Shown here one piece after another: positions 45,801 to 57,604 of a stretch of DNA of 64,000 bases (within the stretch, counting starts at the first letter, position 1; each line of letters opens with the position of its first letter). The translations under genes and the position numbers were made by a program. The notes below the pieces were generated by a model. It was not told the origin of the DNA, made no database searches, and was given only the letters and a program-made list of their open reading frames with translations. The stretch is from Micropterus salmoides. Lineage: Eukaryota > Chordata > Actinopteri > Centrarchiformes > Centrarchidae. Where the stretch lies: contig NW_024040485.1 in assembly GCF_014851395.1 (NCBI RefSeq), forward strand, positions 11,618,899 to 11,682,898. The letters are read 5' to 3'.

Positions 45801-48128
45801 CTAAGTTGGTCAATGTGTCAGCAACACTGGTCTGCTTTGGCTGCTATCATGTGCACATATACATCTGTGACAGTTACATAGCAAATCTAATCTAAATGAG
45901 CAAGAGATATGTGGATATACTTAGGGTTTTAATTGTTTGCCTGCTGAACATTATCTTTGACATCCCTTAAATATTAAAATTACAGCTTAAACTTACAACT
46001 TTCTGTTATATTATATAAATGTATGTTAAAGCTACGGTAGGCAACACTGGAAAAACCAGCAAGAGACGGCTAGATTTTGAAAGTATCCAACTGAAAAAAA
46101 TCCCACCTCAGCCAACCATTTCATTCCGTCCAAATGAAATGACTGGCCATATTTATTACAGTCCTGTGACAGCCACAGATAACGTATTTTTTCATTTTTG
46201 TGTCGGTGCATGTAAAGAGAATTTGAACAGATATAACAAAAACACTTCTGTTTTTGATTCAATTTAGCTACTTCAGTCATGGATCCCCGTCACACTGTTA
46301 TGGCTTACCAGGACACTTAATAGAACATTGTTTACATAATTAGTGACACCTGTTTCTCACTATGACAAATCAAAATGTCTGCAGTGAAAAAGACTTATTC
46401 CATCTTCCCATTTGCAGCACAGTAGCTACTGTATGTTTCCTTCTGACTGAATGCCTGTTGGAGTTGTAATCCTATCAGAGTCAAATGTCAGTGGCATGCA
46501 GATAAGGCTGCTAATTACTCCACTTTGGAGGGATGAGGCTGTGGGAGAGGTTATGAGGTCAGCAGGGGATGGCCGAGTGTGTTTGCCACCTTAATTACAA
46601 AGCACCAGTGGGAGCACATTAAATATTCAATGGGACGTGTATATAGCAGGCACTGCTTAAAAGGCGTTAAGAGGGGAAGAGTTTAATGTCAGCTGTGATA
46701 TTTTAAAAATATTTGTGTAATGACCTTCATGGTGATTATACCCACAGAAAATAAAAAGAACTGTACCCCACCTTCTGCATGTATGTAAGCCACAGTAAAC
46801 AGTGACAGCCAGTACAGGGGACCTTCTGGTAACACGTTTAATTTAAGGAGGTTGCAAAAGTTGAACTTGGTTTCAAATTGCTTCTGAATTCTGGCAGGAT
46901 TGGGACTTTTTCTCTAAAAGGCACTCCACATATAGTTTCTCAGATACAGTATGTGTTTTGTATTTCACATGACATACCAGTATTATATATGGTGGTTTAG
47001 AGAGCACGTATTGTCGGACCATTTCTGTAACTTTCCAAATCAGACATTCACACCCACTTCATTCCCTGATTGGCCAGCTGTGCTGAGGTGAGAAAGGAGC
47101 TACAGTTTGAGCTTCTCTCTCTCTACATCTCAGTCAGTTTTAATGTTAACAACAGAGTGCAACACTATAAATGTCTTCCAGGAGGTATTGTCCCCTCCCC
47201 CCTGCCCTCTTGTGTGGCTGTTAGGAATAAAGTGGTTGGCGTATTCAGCAGTTTTCAGTGTCAACTGATTATTTCCATTTCTCTATTTGCTTAAATAAAT
47301 CTGAAGAAAGATGATTAGGGGATAAGAAAGAAGAGGGAAAAACATTTCTGCTATGCAAAATAATTCTTAATTCATTCAAGTTCTTAAAAAATATATTAAG
47401 TTAAATAATTTTCAGGACACAAAAAATTAAGCAATCTGAGAACATCACTTTTTGGATGAACTGCTCACATATCATGGACATATGCAAACTATGAAATGGC
47501 TGTGATCGGTCACAAGGTTGGGAACCAGTGTACTAATAAAAAAGTAAATAACGTATCAACACTCAACGGAAGTCTACTTTTATAACCTTGAATTGTATGT
47601 GACAAATGTGCCAGACAATGTCATTAAAGTAGAATAACATCTCATATGCACACTGGATTACAGATTTCTGTCCACTTACATAATTTTGCTAAAGCAAAAT
47701 AAGCTGGCCTGTTGAATTGTTGCATTAGATTCTGGTTTCTTTCAGTGGAAATATATTATACTGCTATATTACTACAAAGCGGTCTGCCAAATAAAGTGTC
47801 ATTTGAACTGAATCAGCAACAATCAGTATCCTTCATTATTATCTTTCTCCAGACATTGAGCATGTAAAGGGATGATAAGGAGGAAGACTGCAGTGACTCA
47901 TTTTAATAGCAGAATATTGCTCCACTAATCCGATGTCCTGATGTCTATGTTTCCTGTCTGTGATGTAATCATGTCCTTGAGAGCAGCCTCTCTGAAAAAT
48001 GAGTCTATGAGGGCCATGTGGGTCGGTTTGGGGGATACCATGATGCAACGGTGAGAAAGTACCTTGGCCTTTTCCAGCTGCACCTGAGCATTTCGTTCCT
48101 CAACGTGGTCTGAGTCCTGACGCTCTCC
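33064..48128 (-). CDS. cacnb2: voltage-gated calcium channel beta-2 subunit (5' partial)
   Basis: Cytosolic auxiliary subunit that binds the alpha-1 pore subunit, carries it to the membrane and tunes gating. Exons in transcript order: 48128-48063, 44458-44336, 44131-43992, 41558-41500, 41383-41358, 40005-39925, 39770-39712, 39603-39494, 37342-37191, 37015-36920, 36149-35976, 33819-33064. All have GT-AG borders and the phases add up to one open frame of 613 codons. SH3, HOOK, guanylate-kinase-like and C-terminal regions follow in the family order. The C-terminal tail (EQEHNERNRQ, His-rich runs, WHRDSYIH) matches beta-2 better than beta-1, -3 or -4. The start codon and first exon(s) were not found; choosing cacnb2a or cacnb2b needs a tree. 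Confidence 0.93.
33820..34954 (-). other. cacnb2 last intron, no supported feature
   Basis: AT-rich intron next to the final exon. I see no exon or named element in it. Confidence 0.45.
34955..35200 (+). mobile_element. dispersed fish repeat (TTGCCAGTTTATTAGGTAC family)
   Basis: Starts near 34958 with TTGCCAGTTTATTAGGTACA and ends with GGGGTGGACAAAATACTGG and AACATCTGTCAG. The two ends occur again, with the middle missing, at 32580-32712. It lies in the last cacnb2 intron. Class not certain. Confidence 0.55.
35976..36149 (-). CDS. cacnb2: cacnb2 exon: end of the GK-like domain
   Basis: A 174-bp phase-0 exon encoding EMFDVILDENQLTDACEHIA, DYLESYWRATHPPEMEPVNA and a variable end. FDVILDENQL and ACEHxADYLExYWxATHPP are near-invariant in beta subunits. 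The donor CCG|GTACAT lies just after SAIP. Confidence 0.95.
36920..37342 (-). CDS. cacnb2: cacnb2 exons: core of the guanylate-kinase-like domain
   Basis: Exon 37342-37191 encodes AQIQGEVERIFELARSLQLV, VLDADTINHPLQVSKTSLAP and ILVYVKISSPK. Exon 37015-36920 encodes VLTRLIKTRGKSQTKHLNVQ, LVAADKLAQCPP. ERIFELA, DADTINHP and KISSPKVL are family signatures. Confidence 0.96.
37343..39493 (-). other. cacnb2 intron, no supported feature
   Basis: A 2.15-kb intron within the guanylate-kinase-like domain. It holds T-rich runs (37505-37518, 37828-37840) and no exon-like stretch. Confidence 0.45.
39494..40005 (-). CDS. cacnb2: cacnb2 exons: first half of the guanylate-kinase-like domain
   Basis: Exons 40005-39925 (GEQVAMYDVVPTMRPVVLMG, PSLKGLE), 39770-39712 (VTDMMQKALFDYLKHRFEG) and 39603-39494 (RITITRVTADISLAKRSILN, NPGKKALMDRSNTRSNL). 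These match the beta-subunit GK fold nearly residue for residue. The domain does not act as a kinase in this family; its groove binds the alpha-interaction domain of the channel pore. Confidence 0.95.
40006..41357 (-). other. cacnb2 intron, no supported feature
   Basis: A 1.35-kb intron before the GK domain. No exon or named element was recognised. Confidence 0.45.
41358..41558 (-). CDS. cacnb2: cacnb2 small exons: HOOK linker
   Basis: Exon 41558-41500 (59 bp) encodes KSSQAAQDMNAKKYTPPSQ, and exon 41383-41358 (26 bp) completes ANQQVKKKP. Together they mirror the TPPASAKQKQK stretch of vertebrate beta subunits between SH3 and GK, the most heavily alternatively spliced part of the family. The 26-bp length is fixed by phase: 140+59+26 returns to frame 0 before GEQVAMYDVVP. 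Confidence 0.78.
42630..42796 (+). mobile_element. tRNA-derived SINE
   Basis: Begins GTGGTGATGGCGCAATGGAT, matching a tRNA-like head with an A-box-type region, then GTTTCAACCCC in the B-box place, and ends with TCTTTGGATAAAAGCATCAT and ATAAATGTAATG, the tail common to several fish SINEs. An internal CACTTGTAGT is doubled. It lies in a cacnb2 intron. Confidence 0.75.
43992..44458 (-). CDS. cacnb2: cacnb2 exons: SH3 domain
   Basis: Exons 44458-44336 (123 bp) and 44131-43992 (140 bp). The first reads YKPVAFAVRCNFSYTPADDD, VPVPGQAVTFEARDFLHVKE; the second KFNNEWWIGRPVKEDG and VGFIPSPVNLETI. FEARDFLHVKE, WWIGR and GFIPSP are beta-subunit SH3 signatures. After SPVNLETI the sequence (RREVQARKAAKALAK) departs from the mammalian form, and the donor AA|GTATGG is the best fit to the downstream phases. 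Confidence 0.92.
44485..45140 (+). mobile_element. LINE fragment: C-terminal part of a reverse transcriptase protein
   Basis: The plus strand encodes ILDIRRSPPTLPPI, VESFRFLGSTISQDLK and, past a stop, KKAQQRMYILRQLRKLNL and LCTSITVWFGSATKNDRSR. This is the end of a non-LTR retrotransposon polyprotein, closed by stops. It lies within a cacnb2 intron, opposite to the gene. The clade is unsure. Confidence 0.75.
46019..46280 (+). repeat. possible dispersed repeat
   Basis: The stretch AAAGCTACGGTAGGCAACAC resembles the end of a short repeat frequent in fish introns. No other boundary was found. The surrounding 45.2-48.0 kb shows no exon. Confidence 0.3.
48063..48128 (-). CDS. cacnb2: cacnb2 exon: end of the variable N-terminal region
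   Basis: A 66-bp phase-0 exon after a long (CT)n tract and TTGCAG, ending AAG|GTACTT. It encodes GERQDSDHVEERNAQVQLEK plus AK. The QLEKAK end joins directly to KPVAFAV of the SH3 exon, as in all beta subunits. The first half is not the usual vertebrate SADSYTSRPSDSDVSLEED block, so this exon is shorter or more diverged than expected. Confidence 0.75.
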
Positions 48129-48396
48129 CTGCAAGAGAGAGAGAGAGAGAGAGATGACAGTTAGTTTAATCAATTCTCTGCAGTGTGTTGATTGTTGTGC
48201 TTTGCACTGTATTAGGGAATTCACTGTAAATGAATATTTAATAAAAAAAGTAAGAAACAAAACAAGAGACAGAGAGAGATAGTCCTCAAAGAAGTACATA
48301 AAGTAGAAGTACATGCTTAAAAAATCAATCCCGCATCTTTCAAACTCCACAACTCCAGTGGTAATGCAGTTACAATTTTATTTATATATATTTTAT

Positions 48397-48700
48397 TTAG
48401 TGCTGGGCAACGATTAAAATTTTTAATCGTGATTAATCGCATGATTTTCTTGCGAATAATCGTGATTAATCGCATTGTTACACGCAAAATTGAATAATGA
48501 ATTCTAAAGTAGTGTATTGCACACATGTGGTTTGCAAACACTTTAAACAAATAAGGTGCTTTTTACCAGCAGTATTCCCTTTACACAGTAGCAATAAAAT
48601 ATTTCTTGCAAATCTCAACTTAAACATTAATGTAATCAAATCAAATATTAAATCAAAGCTATTTGCCACTGCCAGGCCATTACCTTTTATGTAGCTTGTT
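48397..48700 (+). mobile_element. probable hAT-like repeat end
   Basis: GCTGGGCAACGATTAAAATT is followed by repeated TAATCGTGATTAATCGCAT words, a form typical of hAT-related fish repeats. The other end is not clear. Confidence 0.45.
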
Positions 48701-49539
48701 AAAATAAGTTACCATCAGAGTCCAGTTTTCTTGGGATTTTTTCTGAGCAGGTATCAGCAGAAACATTTTTCTTTTATCAGGGAGCGGCACAAACAGTCTA
48801 TGTTCAGTAGCAAGTGTCCCTGTTACAGTGAGGTGAAGTGGTCGAGCACAAGGTGTAGCGACAAGCGGGTGCGTTCCCATGAGACTGATCCTCGCTGTTT
48901 GGGAGTTTCCAGAATCTAAATAGTTATCAGGACATCAACAGGAGGGAATTCACATGGCAGAGCATCCCCGCAAAACTAAATGCAGGCCTATCAGGTAAAG
49001 TTAGCCTATGTATAATTTTAATTTAAGTTAAAAAGGCTACGGCTGTGTAGCGCACAGAAGCCGTTGCCATGGTTACTATCCATAGAGCGCATGCCGTTCA
49101 CACATGGAGCGCTTGTCTCCCTTTCTGTTCACCTGAGAGAACCTGCTATAATCACAGCCTTATTCAAACTGACTGAGAACTTTGCTGTTAAGATTTAGAC
49201 CTAATAACATCTCCAAGACATGCCGTCTCATCTACTGTTGCTTTTCCCAGAACCCTCCTGCCTTTCATTTTCAGGAAGTGTTGCAGTAGATCCCTACTGG
49301 GACACTCAGGTTTATGTGGCATGTGTCCCAAAGATTAGACTGTCCCCTCAAAGACAGGGTAATTAATGCTCTCTGTCTCATAGCCAGGAGGTAGCATAGC
49401 CCCCTGCGTCACTATGGCACTCCAGTACCAAAAGCGGGGTGGTGGAGTAAGTTAGAGCCTTTTCTTATGTTGTAAAGTGGCACAACCGAGAAGCCATGCG
49501 AGTCCCTGTGAGGTGGTGTAAATTGAGAAGCGAAGGGCC

Positions 49540-50330
49540 CCTAGCACCGAGCCTTAGGGCACCCCTGTGGAGAGGCATTGAGAGGAGGACAAATGTCCTT
49601 GCCACAGCACACTATAGGATCATCCAGAGAGGTAGGATTTAAACCACAGGAGTGCTTAGCCTGAGATGCCCATTGCCAAGAGTGCGGATAGCAGGATCCT
49701 GTGATTGACTGGGTCAAAAGCATCTGATATGTCAAGCAGGATAATAACTGAGGACTGGGCTACAGCTTTAGCTGACCTTAGGGCTGTCACAAATAACAGA
49801 GCCGTTTCAGTGGGGTGGCCACTCTTAAAACCAGACCAATTTGGATTTATGAGGTTGTTCCGTGAGAGGAATTCTGAGACCTGTTCGAAGGCTGCCCTTT
49901 CGATAGCTTTAGATGGAAATGGCCGATAGTTCCCAACTTTAAGGTTGAGGGAAGGCTTTTTAAGTAGGGGTGTGACACTAGACCTTTTGAAAGTGTTTGG
50001 GAAAGTTCCCAAAGCAAGAGAAGCATTTATCGCACGTGATTGCTGGCACCATGGTAGAAGATGGCTTGGAGGAGATTGGTAGGAATCGGGTCCAGTGGGC
50101 ATGCAGTGGGACGGCTACAGGTCAGTAGTTCTGATACTTTGCTCTTCATGAGAATAGTAAATGAGGAGAGTAAAGTGCCATTGACCTGGGAAGACAGAGG
50201 AAAAGATGTAGTAGGACTGCTACATGTTAGGCTTGGTGTCGAGCCTTTTTGCGCCATTGGCGAGGGAGATGAAGACAGACATGTACAAGGATTGCTGCAT
50301 GGTAGGTATTTCTGTGCCATGCTTACACAA
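49540..50330 (-). mobile_element. LINE fragment (L2-like), minus strand
   Basis: Minus-strand reading gives LACPLDPIPT-like and TFKRSSVTPLLKKPSLN, NYRPFPSKAIERA, LSRNNLINPNWSGFKSGHPT and VIILLDISDAFDPVNHRILL, the first half of a LINE reverse transcriptase. Stops and frameshifts break it (two frames, 50320-50027 and 50102-49541). It lies upstream of the first cacnb2 exon I can see. Confidence 0.82.
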
Positions 50331-51615
50331 TTAGAGCTGACCGGAGCTGGAGTGGACCAGTTGATTTTAGAGGGATTTAGAGAATTTTCTAGTTATAGCC
50401 GCCACTTTGCCTGTGAAGAAGGAGGCAAAAGTATTGGTAGACAGGTTTGTAGGTGGTGGATGTGGGGGAAAATATAGTTTCAAAGTTTAGTTTAGTTTTA
50501 AAATAATTTCCTTGAGTCAGTCGCAATGCTAATTCTATCACACACGCAGTTTTGGCAGCACAGATGAGTATTTGGTTGACCTTGAGGTTGGCAGGCTCTT
50601 CAGTTTTTTGACGATGGTAGCAGCTAGTGTATGCAGCAAGAGCGGCCAACACTATGTGTCTTCTGGCAGCAATGTTATTGGACTTAAACTAAAAAGAATA
50701 AACCTATCCAGTGTCAAAATCTATCTCAATTGCATGGAAAACCACATAAAGAGAGAAAAGCAGTACTGGTGACAAATATCATATTCAAAAAGTATGCTAG
50801 AGCCACATTGAACACAAAATACCTGCTCAATTACAAAATGAACTAACAGTATCACACAATTGTGATTATTAAAATAATGTAAATGTAAAATAGAAATGGT
50901 CAAAAGCACAACTTAAAATAAAAAGTCCTTAAAATAGGAAATAAAAAATATATTGAAAAACTACATTAACCTTTGTGGCAATTAAGGTCTCAGGTAATGT
51001 GACAAAAGAAGGATGTTGAAATGATTTACATATTAACACGGTGGGATAGTGTTGGTGATTAGCAGAGAGAATAAGTTGTACAGAAGCAGGAGGATGCAGT
51101 ACAGAGAATCTCAAGACAGAGAATTTAACATGATCAGGAGGGAATGAGAGAGGAGGAGGAAGCAAATCTCCCTGGGGCAGAATTATGCCCAGGCATGGGT
51201 TTTTGTTTACTCATGGCTGGTGTAGACATCTGTTCGCCCAGCACCCGCCTCTCCTACAAGCCAATGTCACCCAGCCAATAGTACAAAACGCCACCGCTGA
51301 ATTATTAAAAAATGTTGAACTCGCTGCTGCAGGTGACTTAGAGATAATGTCTGAGAAAAGGGGAGAAAAATGCAAAATTTAAGGAATTATATGTATATAC
51401 TAGCTTTTTTGTTCTGCATTAGTGTTACTTTGAATGCTGAACCAAGGAAGTCTATTTTAAATGGAGCTGAATCATTTAGTCAATCAACAAAAAATTGATC
51501 TGTAACTAATTAGATAATCAGTTCATTGTTTCAATCATTTTTCATGCAGAAATGTCAAACATTCTCTTACTCCATCTTCTCCAATGTAAGAATTTGATAC
51601 TTTGCTTGGTGATAT

Positions 51616-52491
51616 ACCGTAAAACTTCAATTAAAAACTGAGTCCCAAATAACCTCCTACCTCCTTTACTGGCCTGGTGTGGGAACACATAACACAAATA
51701 AACGCCTGCCTTAATTAAACGCCTGGTCTGTTTTTTATAGAACTTCTTTGGATGTATAAAACCTCTTAAACCCCGCCACTTTACCTGCTTCTAAGCTGCT
51801 CAGATCGTTAATACAAATATTAATGTTTAAACGTATGATCAATATGTCAATATGGACATGTTGAACATCGTTAGAATGCTAGAATCTCCACAATACCACT
51901 CTTAAGTTCATTTAACCGAAACAACAAGACCCAAAGTCTAATTCTTCTAGATTTATCAGTGTTACCTGCATGGCTACAAGAGAGGAAAATGGGGAAAACT
52001 TGCTGACTCACGTTAACTTTGAAGCGCGCGTTAAGTCTGCTCGTTAAGCCCGAATGTGTTCATTCCTTGAGTATTTAATTTATTCCTTTAGTCTCTAAGG
52101 GTCCACCCATCAAAAGAATGAAAACAGCTTTTCAGAAAAATTTATCCAAGTTGTGAATCCTGTCATGTAAAGTCCGTCGCTCTCTGTCTTCTAACTTCTC
52201 TCATCCTGCACCGTGTTGTTGTTTTCGTGAGGTTGCTGCCTTCAAAAATAAAAGCGCATAAGCAGTCTGTCGGAGCTAGATCAAATAAATGACGTGTATT
52301 TGATATTATTTGATCATTTTTAAATAAGTATTATTCTGTTTAAAATAAATAAACTATTTCATAGTAGTTTCAGTTTTGTGCAAAAAGAATTAAAGGCCTG
52401 TCCCATATGGACGCCTGTCCCAAATAAAGGCAGGGTCAATTCAGTGATTTTAGCAAATAAAAGCCCGGGATATTATTCAAAGTTTTATGGT
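51616..52491 (+). mobile_element. DNA transposon remnant with short inverted ends
   Basis: ACCGTAAAACTT at 51616 and AAGTTTTATGGT ending at 52491 are inverse copies with one mismatch. Words near each end (ACGCCTG, CCCAAATAA) also recur. It is 876 bp with no open frame. Confidence 0.6.
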
Positions 52492-55400
52492 ATGAAATAT
52501 ACAGACCATCTTCCCTGTAAATAATCATTAGTTGCAACCATATTGTTACATTTTACAGAGCACCTTTTGTGATATTAAAAAACAAGGACTTTGCTATGAA
52601 TCACAGAACAGCTTCCTCTTTATTGATGAATAAGCTATAATACTATTATATGGTGCAGTATTTTATATCTCTTACCTATTTCTTAAATCATGCCCTGTCC
52701 AATATGGCTCCACAAATTTTCAAATCCAGTCTTTTATCAAACTCTCTACCCCACTTTTTCATTTATCCGCCTTCCTTCCTCTCCCTTTCATCTGTTGGAG
52801 AGCCATCCCAGCCCATTAATGTGATTACATGGCTTGGAAGGTGGGCAAAGGAATGTGGAGGACAAGGATGATGGGAGGGTGGGTGAACAAGTAAAGCCAG
52901 GTTTTCTCATGGGCTACCTGAAGGTGACTTCTTGCCTGCTCAAATGCGTTTACACAGCTCTTTCAGACAAGCGCCAGAGGAGTACATTAGGAAAGAAGTG
53001 TCTGATTGGGGAGATGGACTCCATCCCTAAACTGAAATAATCAGAGCCATCGAGTTACCAGGAGCCAGCTGGCTGGCCTGGAGCTCTGCGATTCCCCAGA
53101 GGACAAACTGAACTCTATCCTGGCTCTCAAGGAAATGCTGAGATCACATTAAAGATACAATATATGAAACAGTTTGTCCAAACGTTTCATATTTACCTTG
53201 TTATTGTTTGAGCATCTGAGAAAATGGGTATTTTCATGCTTAACTACACTCACACTGATCTTACTGAATTCACTTTGACCCCAAATCAACGTCTCTAATC
53301 TGGCAAGATGATGTTACTTTGTCTAATTAAATAAGCTCATCCTCAATTTTCTTAAAAACTTATTAATTTCAGTCTTAGTAAGACATAGCCCCACATTTGT
53401 AACTGACTTATCCGTATGAGAGACATTTTCCATTGAAAAGCTCAGAAAAGTGGCTGTGCACTGCTCTTCATCAAAAGTGAGGAAGTTAAACTGACGCAGA
53501 TTTGCCAATGCAACCAGTAAGTCCTCATCCTGGAAGTCTTTTATCTTGTAAAACCAAAACGTAACAATTTGAAAACACTTACAGTAATGCATAAATCTCA
53601 GCTTTGTGTGTCTTGTAAAAGTTTGGTTTTGAGTGCATTCAGAATGGTTAAGAAGTCCAAGTGAGTTAAAACGGGATTATTCTGCTCTACAAAAAAGTCT
53701 TTAAAGACAAAGATTAAATAATTGGTTTGGCATATTGGTATGTCAGGTTTATTTTCGGTACACTCGCACCTAAATTAGACACTGCTTTACATTCGAGGGC
53801 AAGTAACACGAGACTGCAAATAAATCCATATTTCAGCCATTTTAACCAAACCATGGTATTTTGACAGCTGCAGTGAAAAAGTAGAAATGAAAATAGTCTA
53901 CTGCTAAATAAAATTCCTAAATTGAACTTGAAGGAAGTTCTGCAAAGGTCCAGTGTTAATATTTAGGAGGATCTATTGTCTTTGTTTTCAGTGGTGTATA
54001 AAGCCTTTACATAATGAACTGTTACGTTTTTTTTCCCTTAAAATTAGCAATTTCTATCTACATACAAGGCGGGTCCCCTTTTATGTGTGGCATGTTTTCA
54101 TCAGTAGCCCAAAAGGACAAACTGTGCCACAGAGTGCATTTCGTCACGTTAAATACGTACGAAGAAGGAAGCAGAAGAAGTAGTAGTAGTCATCTGGTTT
54201 GTTGAAAGTGAGAAGAGAAATTTGGACAAATGGCGGACCACACGTTTTATTTAGCACAAGAGCCGACAGAGCGGGTCATGCTTGCAAAGGGAGAGGTGAG
54301 CTGTGAGTGAGTTGGTGGTTGCAACTCGCAACCTTCACCGCTAGATGCCAATAAAACTTACATACTGAACCTTCAAAATGGACTGGAATTGTTTTCACTT
54401 GGAATAAATTGGTTCAACTATTACAGTTAGAGTGTGCTTTTTGTTTACGACCTGTCTGGTTAACTGATCATCATTGCCAATAGGAAAACTACAAAAATAA
54501 GACCCATGTTGTAAACACTGAAATTGTGCTGTAATTTGGCCCTTCTGTGGCATTATTTGGAGCTTTCAAAGGAATTTAATATAACCTGTAAAGCGTTGAC
54601 AATGATGAAAATGTTCTCTCACTAAGTATTACAAAAAGTATACAGTAGAAGAAAAATCTGTGATGAAATCTCAAAGAACAAATGATTTATCCTTCCAGTC
54701 ATCTTCTCCACTTAACAATATCCGGAGCTTAGCACAATTAGCAATGATCCATTGCAGCAGATAGTATACACTTATGTCACTACAGTTACCAGATCCTGCT
54801 GCACCCTCCCTCAACAGAATGGGGAGACGTTTCCATGGTAACCATTGAAAGAAATATGCCGGCTAAGCATAAATGACTCCCACTGATGAAAATATGTATC
54901 CTGTTGTGACTTGTATGCTGTAATCCTTAGAGACAGAAAATCATCCTCCAACTGTCTTCAACTCCAAGTGTTTTATGCAATCCAGTACACCCTCATAGAC
55001 TGATCAAAGAAGTACATTGAAATCAATGGGGCATCCATAGAGGGGCCATTGAACTGACAGAACTCAATAAAGACTAATTAAGTCTGCTTGGCAGTGTTCA
55101 ACATCATTGCTACTGTACTTCTCACAGTTGAAGTCAAACACCTAATGTTCAAATAGTCAAAGATTAGACATGGAAGCATCAGTGAGGTGAACTATCTATA
55201 CTACAATATGTGGAAATGTAACTCCAGTGACTGAGAGAGTGGGGTTCACAGATTGTCCAGCTGAAAGATAGCTGGGAGACTATAGGCGGTGTGTGTGTGT
55301 GTGTGTGTACTCTTGCAAAAAGTTTTGCCACTTTCCTGCAGCTTCTTGCACCTTGCTGGCTGCTCCCCAGCAGCAGCGTTATCGGTCTCGTTTGTAGCTA

Positions 55401-57600
55401 CGAAAAGACAACTAGGGTTAAGAGTTTCCTCACCACTACAGAGCAGAGCAGCTCCAGTACAAGTAGATTCCTTCAGCCCTGTGGCATAAACATTTTATAA
55501 CCAAAGATGAAGTGACAACTTTTTGAAGAATAATGAACAACTCCAGAGCTTGGTAATTGATTGTGTGTGGAAACACCATGGCACTAACACCATCCACTGC
55601 CAAATAGGTTCATCAAGCAGGATTTTATGGCTAACTTTGATGAATCTCAACTAGTGAGGGTGCTGCCCAGCTTACATGAAAAAAATGTAAGTGCAGGTGC
55701 ATGCAAATGTTTACAAGAAAAAAAAAACACTGACAAATGTAGAATAACATTTGAGGAATCACAATGATAAAAATGATCAAAGACATTTAAACCTGCAACA
55801 CGCTCATCTGTTAGAGGTCAAACTGCCAAAAAGGTATAACAATGCAGTATGCAACTTACTGTATTCAACATGTTATTATTGACATGTCATGTTTCAAATA
55901 CTGTGACATGGCCATCCTGTCTGTCTCAAGTTCACAAGTCCATAGTGGGTTAGTTGTTGCTCTGTCCCCAAATGAGGAGATTTAGTTTCAACAAAATAAG
56001 AAAAACCAAGACTTACAGGAGAAATGATGTCAGGCAGCAAAGAAAGAGTGTTAATTCTGCATACATTCCAGGAATTTAGAGATAACAGCCCCAACAGCTA
56101 GTCCCCTAAAACTGACCATGCAGCAGATGAACAGAGGTTTTATTTCTGAAATCGTAGACCCCAAAATAACTCCTCCCATTCAAAAATCTGAAGTCATGAG
56201 TGCTGGTGCTCGTACTGGTACCAAAATACCATACTACAACCGTAACAGTTCAAGGCGCCTTTTTAAAAGATGTCGTTTTCTTGTGTGAACAACTAAAAGA
56301 TTTGTCATGAGAAAAGATCAAAACTGTTTATTCATAAATCAGGATATTCTGTTTGATCTGCAGAAACACTTGCTGGTATTAAATTAATAAGCTTTATTAA
56401 AACCTTGCTGGTAAGCTTCAGTGGATAGTGTTATGCATCAAAAAGGCTAAAAGCACTGCTTGTCCCCAAACACCCTTTACTACAGTTCATTGTTGTCTAT
56501 GGAGCAGGTCACAGATCTAATGGTGACTAATTTCTTGTCAGCCCTTCAATGAGCTGCTGGCACTGAGCCCAGGTGTTCACAAATACTTAACTTATAAATA
56601 TTTTCTTGTATTGCCTCTTTCCATTGCTGAGGAACAGTGAAATTGTATCTGATAACACCAACCCTCTTGCACTTTAGCTGCTGTTCATTTACTTTGATGT
56701 GTTATTTTGTGTACTGTGGTGATTGTTTTGCCACTCGCTTCTTCATGAACAGTGCGTTCATTTGCATGCGCCGTGTGTTCCAACCTAGTTTTCTCCAAGC
56801 CCTGTCTAATCAGCTGCTTTGCATCATCTGTCTGAAGGAGACTGGCTCCCTGCCCTCTCCCTGATGCTACCATAGAGCAGATCTGGCTGAGCTGGCAACG
56901 CCACCTTTACTTTGGCACGAGTCTCCGTCTGTGGAGTTAAAGGCTGCATCACCGCTCTTTAGATCTCCAATTATAGATCAAGAGTGGCATCGCATCTGTA
57001 CTGCAGTAAATGTAATTTATGTCTACGCAGTGTGTTAATATGGATTTGATCATTATTACTGATGTCACCAGTTTGAGGTTACAAATGAAAGCGTTTAAAA
57101 GTAGAAACTAATTAACTTAATTGACTAAGCCCCACCCCCTTAGTTACTTTTGCTATGCCTGTCAAGCTTCTGTTCCATCATAAAAGCACACATGCAGTTT
57201 ACAATGATAACTGTGGCAAGTTTACCACTCAAAATGATCAGTTATTCTTTAAACAATGGTTCCTTGATTTCAGACAGAGGTAGACAATGACAGTTACTTA
57301 CAGTTCTTGCTTACATACGTGGATTTCGTCGGCTGAAAAGACTATTGCTGCAGAATTTATCAGCTGTAGCTAACTAATTTAGCTTATATCTCTGGCTGAC
57401 TTTTAATGTTTCAATAAACAGAATTTATGAGTTGTCCAGACCTGTCGTAGGAGTCATGTGCAATTAATCTTTTAGTTTTTCACCAAAGGATTGTGTATTT
57501 CATTGCTTGAAGCAATTCTGAGTTTGGAAATCCTATATAAATTGTGCTTCATAATTATGTTGATATAATTTGACACAAATTATAATATAATTCTTAATGT
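52492..57600 (+). other. repeat-poor non-coding stretch
   Basis: No exon, RNA gene or transposon could be supported across about 5 kb. A (GT)n microsatellite lies at 55289-55308. This may be cacnb2 intron or upstream DNA. Confidence 0.4.
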
Positions 57601-57604
57601 ATTT

